Shown here one piece after another: positions 12,284 through 22,520 of a DNA stretch of 64,000 bases. Made by a program: the position numbers and the translations under genes. This DNA is from Paracyclopina nana. Taxonomy: Eukaryota; Arthropoda; Copepoda; Cyclopoida; Cyclopettidae. The DNA lies in the NCBI GenBank assembly GCA_019096065.1, contig JAGUCH010000001.1, forward strand, positions 11,222,001-11,286,000. The letters are read 5' to 3'. Positions within the stretch are counted from its first letter, which is position 1. Each line of letters opens with the position of its first letter. The notes under the pieces are model-generated. The model made no database searches. It was not told the DNA's origin and worked only from the letters and a program-made list of their open reading frames with translations.

Positions 12284-14775
12284 ATGTTGTTGCTGGTTTT
12301 TATGACAGCAGTGGCAATTGCTTCTAGCAGAGGAACAAATTGTGGGAATGAGCCAGTATTGAAATTGGTCCCTTTAAGCGATGGTCAAGGGAAGGCCTTC
12401 ACTTTGGAGCCAAAGTTGAAAAATATCAACAAAAAGAGCCTTTCAGGGGCTTTCAGGCTGTTTTTAGATGAACGGGCATCGATAGACTCAATCAGGCTCG
12501 GCCTCTATGTACAATTTCATCCCCTGCTTGGGGATTCTGTCAGAGAGGTCAGGGCAAACTTTGCAGATAATGTGCCTTTGGGCAATGCAACCTTAACTCT
12601 GGCTAATGGGACTCGTATTGAAGCCTTTTTGAACGACCAAGGCCAATTTTGTGGCCTGCAGAGACATTTCACGGCTTCTGGCCTGTGGAAAATCACAAGT
12701 TGGGCTTACACCAGCGAAAGTTGGACAATGATTAGGCCGAATATGACCCTGTTTTCCTCACAAACAAAAGAAGGCCAGATCTTGGCCTCAGCTGACTTTA
12801 AAGAAGCTGTAGTTTGCAAAACTATCAACCAAAAGCTTAACTTGGCTCTGGAGTGCTCAAATGTGGACCTTCCTAGGCAATTTTTCATTGACGGGTTTTT
12901 GGACGGGAGCAAAGTCACTGCCAACTGTCAACAAAGGTTCAGTATCCTGCTCAGTGATTTGTTTACAAGCAAAGACCGTGATGCTGCTGAGCAAGCCGAG
13001 CAGACAGATATTCAATCTTGGCTGAATGGGATTGAAGATAAAAGCTACTTGTTGCATAGCTACAAACGGGTAAGCACCCTCAGAATCAATTCTAATAAAA
13101 GTGGCCAAATGTTTCTCAAAAATGCCATTTGCTCATGTTTAGGTAGAGGCTAACTTACTCTCGAAAATGGATGTAGCAAGAATCACCCTTGAAGCTCCTG
13201 AATGTTCAGTGTACAAGGAACATGCTCCGAAATATGCTGAGATACTAATGGACGAACAAATTGTCTTCAAAGGCCCAGTTGATTATGACACTGCCACAGG
13301 AGTGGCAAGCATTACCATTGGGCCCAAAAATGAACTTTTCAGCTCGATTCTTGAGTCCAACCAGAAATTGGCTCCATTTCAGTTTAACCTTTATTTTGCG
13401 AAACCGGCAATTTTGCTCAACGATGAAACTCGATATGGTAAGTTTTTGAGATAAATGCCACTTCATGCTGCAAGACATGAGATGCAAGTTGCCTTTTTCA
13501 GAAAAGTTCACATTATCGATTATTGGTCACATTTGCCAGTCTGGCTTTTTATGTGGCCTCATCACAAGATATGGGCAAAGGTTGAGGAAAAGTGGCATTG
13601 AAGACTGCTCGTTAATCCACCAGCCGGAAAAGTTAACTTATGTCGGTTTCCACGAACACACAAAAGGCCAGCTTCAGGGCTCAAAAGTTCAGATTTTGAT
13701 TGGAGGATCTCTCATTTACCATGAAAATACCATCTCTGCTTACATCTACCCCCCACCTAATGACTTTGCAATTGTGGGCACTTTTGATGAGTATTCACAC
13801 TTGAAAAGTGGCCAAAAAGCCCGAATAGAAATTGTTAAAACAGATCCAAATGGCATGATGCTATTGACATTTTCCAAACCTGTGGATACGGTTGTGTACC
13901 ACTACAAACCGCCAAGTGAACTTAGTTTCGGTGACCAGCCTACAATACAAGATGAATTAGCTAGCGAGTGGGTCAACGTGGAATTCATGGGTGGCTTCAA
14001 GGTATCTCAAAAGTATCTCAGATAGAGTATATCAGATAGAGTATCTCAGATAGAGTATCTCAGATAGAGTATCTCAGATAGAGTATCTCAGATAGAGTAT
14101 CTCAGATAGAGTATCTCAGATAGAGTATCTCAGATAGAGTATCTCTGATAGAGTATCTCTGATAGAGTATCTCTGATAGAGTATCTCTGATAGAGTATCT
14201 CTGATAGAGTATCTCAGATAGAACACCTAATTCATTGTTATTATATTTCATAGATTATTCATTTTGTTTAGGGTGATGGCATAGTGGCCAAAAAAGACAT
14301 TCCAAAGGACACCATGTTTGCTCAATATGGTGGCTACAGAATGAAGCGTCACAGGGCGCTCCCGAATGACATTAAAATGCCTGGTACTCCATACAGGCAC
14401 AACATAGGAATTTGCAAAATGGTACTGGATTTCCCAATTGGATTAGTGGATGTTCAAAGATACAATGGTACCTTGGCTCACAAATGTAATCATAGCTTTA
14501 AGCCCAACATGAAACATTCCTTGGTGAGTTCCTCTAAAGACTTGAAAGTATCAGCTTGGCTTACATTTATGGTTGATTTTTAGGTTGACAGTGCCAGATA
14601 TGGTTTGGTTGGCGCGTTTATCACCACAAAACCCATTAAGATGGGGGAAGAAATTTTTTCAAATTATGGATACAGCAATCGGTTTATCGAAAAGAGACGG
14701 CCACAGTACGAGTGGTATTATGATGAGTGGCATGAGCTTAAGGCCCAAAAACTGAGCCCCAAACCTATGACTTAA
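12284..14775 (+). CDS. SETD7-like SET-domain protein with signal peptide
   Basis: Five exons (12284-13069, 13143-13437, 13502-14001, 14272-14523, 14584-14775), all phases consistent, 674 aa. Residues 1-16 (MLLLVFMTAVAIASSR) look like a cleavable signal peptide. NATL, NGTR and NMTL sequons and many cysteines follow, which fits a secreted protein. The middle contains degenerate MORN-like stretches (NGTRIEAFLND, then GLQRHF), as in SETD7. Residues about 528-660 are the SET domain: GDGIVAKK, QYGG (Tyr546, matching SETD7 Tyr245), NHSF (600-603), YGY (639-641) and a C-terminal EWYYDEW. SETD7 Tyr305 aligns with His, and the relic at 721-925 also has His there. SETD7 is a nuclear lysine methyltransferase of about 366 aa; this protein is nearly twice that length. 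The substrate is unknown. The catalytic assignment follows from the family; extracellular location is inferred. Confidence 0.8.
14003..14222. repeat. 14-bp minisatellite starting at a splice donor
   Basis: About 15 copies of a 14-bp unit (consensus GTATCTCAGATAGA) start at the donor of intron 3 of the SETD7-like gene, whose first intron bases GTATCTC match the unit. Nine units carry CAGATA, the next five carry CTGATA, and the last returns to CAGATA. This indicates block-wise amplification of a variant. Confidence 0.95.
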
Positions 14776-15089
14776 AAGAAACTTTTACTGGAGGAAATGG
14801 AGTCTGGAAGGTGGCTCCCTAAAATTAAAACATGATTAATGAATATGCCTTTCACCGTTATAATCAATAGATTTTCATTAAATGAGCTGATTATTTATTT
14901 TATTATGATTTAGGGAGAAAAGTAGCCAATGCTTCTTTATGACATAAACTCCTAGCTCATACGAGTACAAGTAAGTGTCAAAGTCAAATCTATTCTAATA
15001 TGGGTTTTTGAAGCTGCACTGTTGCATATGTTTATTGGGGTCAATTTTTAAAACGATATGCACACATTGTCAACAATGCAGAAATGGGC

Positions 15090-16750
15090 TCAGATTTTGG
15101 CCAGGTGCTCAGTATGAGCCAAATAGATGTCAGAGGTGCAATCACCTCCTGGGTAGCGGATCTCGTGAGCCAAAACTGGACCCTCAGGCTCTGAACCATA
15201 GTCCACAAGGAAGTTGTCGTTCAACTTCAATCCTCCGTTCTCATGGTCCACATCAATTTGCAGTAGCATTGATCCATTCCTTGAAATGAAAAATAAATAG
15301 ACATGGCTAAGTTAACGAAAAAAGTTCCTACTTGTGCATGTCAGGGTAGAACTGCTTGTCCCAAGGTGAGAATAGAGAGGTGGTCACATACAGCCTCTTG
15401 CCATCCAGACTCAATTGAAGCATTTGAGGACCACCGAAGATCCTCTTGCCTTGGATGTACCTAGCATTTGGCTGATCCTCCAGCTCCTTATCCTCAGTCA
15501 CCTTGACACCGAACTCCTTCGTGATGCTCCCACCCAAAAATAGCTGACCTGCCAGCTTGGGATTCTCTGGATCACTGATGTCATATTGCCTGATATCTCC
15601 ATGGAGCCAGCAAGACAGGTACAAGTACTTGTCATCCATGGATATCAGGATGTCTGTGAGGACTCCTGGCATCTCTGGCAGGATCCAACCCTCCACCTTC
15701 TTGGGTGGTATGTCTACCACTTTGAGGGCTGCCCAGGAGCCCTGCTCAGTCTTGTAGAATCTGTAGATGTTGGCAAACAAGGCTGACCCCACGAATCCCG
15801 TGGAGGCCTTGGGGTCGTGGAGAAACCTAATTTCCAGGGGCATCACTCCATCTGGACCCAAATCAACACGCTGGATCAGCTTATGAGCTTTCCAATCGAA
15901 AACGTTCAAGTGGGTGCCAAAGTTGCCTTGAGCCACGTCCTCGAGGTTGAGGCCATCCTTGAGGCATCTGATATGGCCCCATTCAGTCGATATCATCACA
16001 TTGTGATAGGGCTGGTACCAAAAGTCATACCTAGTTGATGTACAGTAAATTAATGGTATTTTTCGTGTATTGATGTTATCTACCCAAATGGCGGAATATC
16101 TTCAGGATTTGTGGCATACGTTCCACTCACTGTGAAAGTTTTGCCATCAATCAGCAGAAAAGAACCTTTTCCATTCAGCTCTGGCCCATCGGCCATACAA
16201 GAAATCATAATATTTCCATCATCCAAGCAATGTGTAGTATGCGGAGTGGCACACCCCACCTTGTACACCTCATTGGGCTCAATAATCTATAATAAAAAAC
16301 ATCAAGTGGCCGCATACGCATTTGGCTGTATTTTTTATGTTATTACCTGATCCAATTTGGGCTTTTGGGGGTCACTGTTCACGTCTACGGAGTAGACTCG
16401 GTTGCTCAACAAACCTGGCACGATCAACCTGTTCCTGGACCTGGACGGGTCGTCATAACAGCTGGAGCAGGCGTTCCAGCCAGTGTGATGAATTTCGTCG
16501 CCCAAGTATGGGAAATGCAAACGGTGGATAATCTATGGCAATGCCTTTCCATTATAGATTTTGGTGAGGAAAACGTGCTTACCTTGCTGTAAGAAGGGCT
16601 TTCGGGGTCAACATCCACGGTGGTCAAATAATCAGGCCTGTCCTTATTGGGTACAATGCAGGGAATATAAAGCAGTTTTTCCCTCGGGCCTTTAATGAAA
16701 GCCTCTCTTGGGGAGGCGTAGCCAGGTCCACATTTCATACAAGAGGACAT
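15090..16750 (-). CDS. SELENBP1: selenium-binding protein / methanethiol oxidase
   Basis: Five exons on the minus strand: 16750-16583, 16532-16347, 16286-16084, 16030-15332, 15279-15090; 481 aa, close to the 472 aa of human SELENBP1. It matches over its whole length: [10 protein letters not shown], then TVDVDP near the start; [12 protein letters not shown] with the Cys that binds selenium in the human protein; [16 protein letters not shown], then [60 protein letters not shown]; and the C-terminal [13 protein letters not shown]-like ending. SELENBP1 oxidises methanethiol to H2S, H2O2 and formaldehyde, probably with a copper cofactor bound by conserved His, in the cytosol. A minus-strand AATAAA lies at 15031-15036. 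The gene converges on the SETD7-like gene, with 314 bp between the stop codons. Confidence 0.95.
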
Positions 16751-17530
16751 ATTGTTGCTGCTGTAACGCAGTTAACTGAAGTTTTGCTAAGACGCCGAGC
16801 TTATCTTAACTGACCGGTTTCTGGCTAACGCTCGCCGTTGAAGAGTTACTCAGGTTTGTTGACTGCCACAATTGAGATAATATTGCCACTCCTTTCATAT
16901 ACGTCACGTGACCAACAAACTATAATTTATGGGCTATGGGACACGTTACCACCACCATTCAAAGATTACCTTATCACCCATAGGCATAACAAGAGCGTAA
17001 AAAATGCTGCAAACTGCTTAGTTATGTAAAGTATATAGATTGCCAATACAAACTTGACGAAGCAAACATGCTACATGATGAACTAGAAAAAATACGAGGG
17101 CAAAGGTTAAATCTATTTCTAGAAAAACTTGGGTGCAAGTTTGCTTGTGTAACAATCTGTCTGTTAGGCAAGTGGCCATTTTTGGGGCTATGTCCCCCAC
17201 CAGCACTCGGTGTTTCATTTGGGAAGGTACTATATTCAGCTCTTATCTAACATGCATGTCATTAGAAACAATCAATCTTGTTCCCAGAGTGGGAAAGCAG
17301 AGGCCCCTTATTATAACAAGTACTCTCGGAAAAGTGGATTTTTAGCATCATAAATTAGGCGAACGTTGAATATCTCCTCAAGAAGAAAAACTCTTATTTC
17401 AACAGGGGAAAAATAGCCTTAATGGACATAGAGTCTAGTCGACGCGCCTGACAATAAAGAAGACTAGAAAAACCTGAACTTTAAAATACTGCATTGAATG
17501 GGCCTGCAGTTGTCACAGAATGAAGAAAAA
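16751..17530. other. intergenic, no gene seen
   Basis: The region lies upstream of the selenium-binding gene and downstream of the retrotransposon-derived gene (both minus strand). It is AT-rich with no coding signal, and must hold the promoter of the selenium-binding protein gene. No clear core-promoter motif was recognised. Confidence 0.45.
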
Positions 17531-17533
17531 TGT

Positions 17534-17539
17534 TTTATT
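17534..17539 (-). terminator. AATAAA polyadenylation signal of the retrotransposon-derived gene
   Basis: The minus strand reads AATAAA, 96-101 nt downstream of the stop codon at 17635-17637. Confidence 0.6.
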
Positions 17540-17634
17540 TTAACAAGACTTTTCATCCATACAAATGATGGCCTCATTGACTGCATTGTCAGGAGTTGAA
17601 GTATCACATTTCTTGCAAAATGATTTTTGGTCTC

Positions 17635-18967
17635 TCATATCTTCCCCAAGTACCTGAGCACAGGGAAGCAAATTCCCCCAACGGTCAAAGTGATGCCCAG
17701 GTTTTCCCACATGACACTTAAAATGGCCAGAATGAGGCAAAAAATGAGCAGAATGACCAAAAGTTCCCGAAGTTGGAATTGCTTCTCCTCAATCTCGGCG
17801 GGAGGTAAACTTGGGAGAGTTTCTATCCGTTCAGGCGCTTCTTCTTTGGTAGGCTCCAAACTGGCTGATAATTGCTCCTCAACCAGCTCAGTGATGGTTG
17901 GGAAGTTCTCAGCAGCCACTGGTACAGATTTTGGAACTGGGAAGATGCTTACTTCCCATTTGGTCTCATTTCTTGATGAAAATACCTGAAAAAAAGCTTG
18001 GTTTTGGCATCAATTCCCTATTCAAATGCTCAATTTGTCACCTCATACGAACAGCAGTTGACAAGATTTGTCAGGTGAGACCGAAATGTCTCGAACGTGA
18101 CAGCATTAGGATTGGAGAAGTATGAATAGATGAGTTTGATGGCAGCTTCAGATCCATCACTAAGCCTCTGCCGATAAGATCCGATTTCAATGGATTGGTA
18201 GTTCACATTGAAAGCGTCATTGCTTTTGATGGCAGCCACCAATTTGGAAAACTTGGCCAATTTCTCGGATCTGGCTGCATCCACCCTGTCGTCCCACGGA
18301 ATGGTCAAATCTATTATAACTACCTCGGGTCTGGAACAAAAGTTGAACAACTCAAAGGAAAATTCAACGATTTGTGGTTTCGGTACTTGGTCAAATGATC
18401 GCGTTGATCCAGGATGAAAATGTCTGGCTTTGCAGTTGTTTGCAAAAGTTGGTCTGGAACCGTCCCATCGTCGTGAGTCCTCCTGCCGGGAACATCGACA
18501 TAGCACCGAAAAGCGGACCAGGACTTGCCGTCCTCGTCCGGATCCTTCTCCAGACACTTGCCAATATAGTCCAGAACCGCAAGGTGGCGCCACTGATAGC
18601 GACTCATAAAGTTTTTGCACCCATTCAATACATGTTGAACCTGATCATAGTAAAAAACGCTCGAATGAATGGTAGAATCAGTGGAAGTAAGTACGACAAT
18701 TTTACTTGAACCAAATCAGCCGACTTGTCTCCAACCCAATGCTTGCAATGTTGACATCTGCCTTTTGGAATGATTTTGGTAGCCTCATCCGGGTCTTCGC
18801 TCCAAAGAGGATCATTTTGTGCATTGTTGAATAGCTGCAGGAAAAAGTCGGGTCCTTGATCATTGTCCAAGCCTATGTTGCCAGACATGTTGATGGGTAC
18901 GAGCAGATCATGGATTTCTTTGCCATTACCATAGGGAATGAACATGATGACGAGGCATGGATCAATC
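17635..18967 (-). CDS. gene derived from a non-LTR retrotransposon C-terminus, with transmembrane tail
   Basis: Coding exons on the minus strand: 18967-18706 (start ATG 18945), 18640-18387, 18330-18042, 17985-17635; 377 aa with no internal stop. Introns are 65, 56 and 56 bp, GT-AG, phases consistent. The middle resembles the region after the reverse transcriptase of many LINEs: a CCHC knuckle (CQHC, His-x4-Cys in HVLNGC), YQWRHLAVLDYI, KPDIFIL, VVIIDLTIPWDDR, IEIGSYRQ, and CCSYE joined to VFSSRNETKW. KPD and IDLT fit a restriction-like (PD-D/ExK) endonuclease or its relative. No reverse transcriptase motif is visible. The last exon adds an acidic/Pro-rich linker and one or two hydrophobic segments (LLVILLIFCLILAILSVMW, then ITLTVGGICFPVL). 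The acceptor at 18968 and a donor at about 19401 suggest an untranslated first exon. It is a candidate domesticated LINE gene; nuclease activity is not shown. Confidence 0.7.
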
Positions 18968-21788
18968 CTGGAACAGAGTAAAAGTCAACTAAAACTTCCA
19001 GTTCCTTATCTCCAGCGCAAATTCTTGCTTTTCAATTTTTCTGGTTCCCTGGCGTGACATTGGAGTTATCTTATCCTCTTTCTAAGAAAATAATTTAGCA
19101 ATGACAGCGCCTGACATTTGCTAATTTTCTATCTAGGAATCACGTCAGAAGGGGTTGAACTTGGATGGCTTCCGCCAATATCTAATTTATCGATCAAACG
19201 AATCGGAGACACTTTTCTTAATTAACAGCTTTTTAAAAATATAATTCGAGATCAGAAACGGCAGTGGCATAACATTATCAGTACATCGAGACACAAAGAG
19301 GCAAAAAATCAATATCAGCTTCGAAAACAAGTATTTAGTTGTGCAAATGCAATAACAACATGACGGGGAAATCAAAATGGCGGCCTTGCGGCGATCCTTA
19401 CCTTGAGATTCGACGAGTCAGGCGAAATAAACCAGCCTCAGAGGTATTTTTCCAGGCCGAGGCCGGTATAAAAAAAGCAGCTAGTGGAAAGTGGGCTTGG
19501 TTATGCTGCTGAAAGTTCCAGTGGAGTCAGCTGACGATGAGTCATCAACCAAAAACGGACTTAAAACGCCACGTAATGTTCGCGGAAATTAACTATGCGC
19601 GCCAAAATCGACCTTTGCTTAACGTGGATAAAATTCTTCGCTTGTTTACAATATGGGGACGAATTGCGTTGACGCGCAGCGATTTCGCGTAATTTTGCTT
19701 CTCCACCGTAAATTAGCGCAAACTTCACTGCGATCAATCGCGCAACCTCGAACCGTTTCCGATTGTTGCGCTTTTCTCATTAACATACAAGACGAGGGCG
19801 GAATGTGCTCTCGCCGCACTTTCATTGTTAACATTTGTTAAGTTTTCGGACATTTTGACCTAAATATCAAAAGCGTGAGCGAGGAAAAACCAGTTTGTCG
19901 CATTCCTGCCCAAATTGGGTCAACGCTGGGCAAAACGGCAACATGGACGTCGACCTTGACGATCAATGTTCGAAGCTTTGAGGGGATTTTTTCTGGGGTG
20001 GAGCACCGCAAAGACCAATGCCGATTCCCTATTATCAAATGTCAGCATAATATGAAATGTCGGCTCGAAAAATATGTTGTAACGAGCGAATGTCGTTGCT
20101 TCTCGATTGGGCTTTATTCGAGAAGGTTGACGCGAAACCTTAACTTTTCCTTGCTTTCCTCTCGTCTATTTTTTCATGCGTGATTGAGCTATCGCGGCAA
20201 TAAATTGTCTCCTTGGAAACCGTGGAGGCATTGAAACTCGGGAATGAAATGGCATCGATCGATGGCATTCATTTCCGTAAAAGCGATAAGCAAAGCGTAA
20301 AAGTGAAGCGGGTTCGCTTCTAAAGAGACCCCGAGATTTTCGGGACTCAAATTGAACTTTCAATCGCGAGATGAGGAAACGAAAAATGCGACCTTGAAGT
20401 CGGATCCAAGAGATTGCTTAAAATCCAGCTTCTAATTGGATTTTCTTTAGCTTTTGAGTTAACGGCAGCGAGCCTCTCGCGAAACTTAAGCGTTTTTCCC
20501 TAGTCGTCGAATAAGTGACACTTTTTTTCATGCGCTACGTGACCTTATTTCGCGGCGCAAACATTTCTGTTTCCCGACAAAAAGACCTTGAGGGTTGCTT
20601 TGTGCCTTTTGCACGCTGGGGGCAGGGAGCCGAAAAAAGATAATTTTAAAAACGACCTCCCGCTCATTTATGCTTTGAAGCATCACCAAGATATTTCGAA
20701 ACGAGGACGCCCATGAAGCCTTCAAGAGCGTCGAAAATTGCGCGAAAGCAGCGATTTAGCGAGCAAAAAGATGCGAGCGATAAAAAAGTGCACCTGCTTT
20801 TACCGCGGTGAAAATCCCCAGTGTGCTCCGGTGCAGTGCGCGCGTTGGGATCCTTGACGAGCAAAAAATACCCCGAACTGCCTTGTAATGCGCTCGGGCC
20901 GCGGGACTGAGCCAAAGGGAGGGGATGCCCTTTTCGTTGCACGGTGCCGCGTGTTTCCCAGTCTGACTTTGTCGCCACCGGATCACCTGTTGGCGGCCGC
21001 GAGGAAGCAAAATTCAGCGGTACTGTGCACTCGCGTTCGTCGTAAGAGCGTCAACGGGCCTTCTAAGCGCATTTCACCTATGACCAAATTTTACTAATAT
21101 ATAATAGCGATCGGCATAGATATGTTGTTAAGAGTTAAGCTTAGCGCGCTTGAGAGTTCTTTTTCCGCTCCAAAAACTTTTTCATCCAGCGTTTCTTCGA
21201 TCGCTTATTCCCATCTTGGATCCGTCTTTTGCCCATGCATGCATAATGACGAGACGAAGCAATTAAAAGCTCTCGCATCAGCGCGCGCTCTCATTTTTGG
21301 GCAAATCTCGGCTTTTTCCCGTTTTTCCGGATTTCTGGCCTGTGCAGCCGCGAGGAATCGGCATTTCTCCAGTTTTGCTCCACTTAACTTCTCCCCAGCA
21401 GCTTGCACATGCCAATCAATCCATGTGGAGTTCAATCGCAGATAAGATGCGCATGCAGTCTCGTCCAATTGGTAATTGGAAAGCCCTGGCGCTGCAATTA
21501 ATCTCGTTGCGAGCATCCATATTTTACTTTGTCGATTGCATGATCCATGTCCGCGAGATAATTTTGGGAAAAGGCAAAGTTGTCGCATCGGCAACGGAGG
21601 TCGCTCAGTACCGCGGATTTTCGCCAAGGGACCTGCTTCAAACGCGCTCGCATGATAGGCCGCGAGCCTCGCTGCGAGCGCGGCCGAGGCGCTGCTAAAA
21701 AGGTGCGCGCGTGCACGCGCTCGCATGGCACATGTGCGGCGAGTGGGGCAGTGGGGCAAATTTCAAGGCTTCGAGTCTTCTTGGTCAT

Positions 21789-21822
21789 TCAGTCGAGTGA
21801 GAGGGCCAAAAGTATTTGGATG
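21789..21822 (+). promoter_or_regulatory. Inr + DPE core promoter, probably of Larp6
   Basis: TCAGTC (A+1 at 21791) matches the arthropod initiator. GGATG at +28 to +32 matches the downstream promoter element RGWYV at exactly the required spacing. Together with the donor at 22140 and the acceptor at 22515 this gives an untranslated first exon of about 349 nt. Confidence 0.45.
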
Positions 21823-22139
21823 GTCGCTGCTGCTGCTGATTAAGCGGACAAAACGAACACCTATTTATTCGCATACGCTTATCTAAGTTATATCCGAGCG
21901 TCACAACCCGAGTTATTGAGATCTACGACTACTACGGTGCTGAAGATCGAACAACTTTCACCTTTGCTACACTTCGTTGGTTTTGGAAACTCGCATCTCC
22001 AGGCCAGCTCGCCAATTCTCAAGACCGAATAGATACGACGCCTATTCCGGCAATTTTGAGTTGGTTGTTCGCCACGCCACACTAGCGGTGACTATAGCTT
22101 CTACCCCCTACAGACCGAAACTCAAGAGAGAAAACCACT
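21791..22139 (+). other. probable untranslated first exon of Larp6
   Basis: A strong donor (CCACT|GTGAGT) at 22140 and an acceptor (cacccacag) ending at 22515, five bases before the Larp6 ATG, imply a spliced leader exon. Its start is placed at the Inr by inference. Confidence 0.4.
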
Positions 22140-22520
22140 GTGAGTGCGTCATCAAAACTGGCATTTTCTAAAGAAGAACGACAAGAGCTGTGATAACATT
22201 TTCTGAGGCATTCTTCAGACGATCAAAAAAACCACATACAAAACGAAGAGTATTCCGTTGAGGCAAGTTGCGTCTTTTAGATGCGCCCCGTAAATTAAAG
22301 AGCAACGCGCGCGCGCGCACGAATCGTTGGTTTTTGCCTAGAAAGTCGCGCTAATTAGATTAGCCTCCTCTTTTTGTCTCCACCGGCAATCTTCCCTTTT
22401 GCTGGATGCTTTTGACGCCTTCTCCCTGATAATTCGGTAGATTTCGCTCATGCGCGCGTTCATGCTCGGAGGGACCTCTAAAACTGCAACTGCTAACGTT
22501 TCCCGCACCCACAGGCGAAG

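Larger units (their letters stand above)
19401..22515. promoter_or_regulatory. CpG-rich head-to-head promoter region
   Basis: The 3.1 kb between the leftward retrotransposon-derived gene and rightward Larp6 is much richer in CpG than its surroundings. It includes GC-rich blocks near 20.8-21.8 kb and a CG run at 22306-22318. A minus-strand donor at about 19401 (CTCAAG|GTAAGG) probably ends the untranslated first exon of the left gene. Long open frames here, such as one at 21205-21759 on the minus strand, are a by-product of composition. Nothing else was recognised. Confidence 0.5.

Noticed and set aside
15008-15289. 93-codon plus-strand open frame over the last selenium-binding exon
   Set aside because: Antisense shadow; the minus strand encodes the conserved C-terminus of SELENBP1.
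21205-21759. 184-codon open frame on the minus strand, Ala/Arg-rich
   Set aside because: It lies in the CpG-rich promoter region where stops are rare by composition; no domain or splice context.
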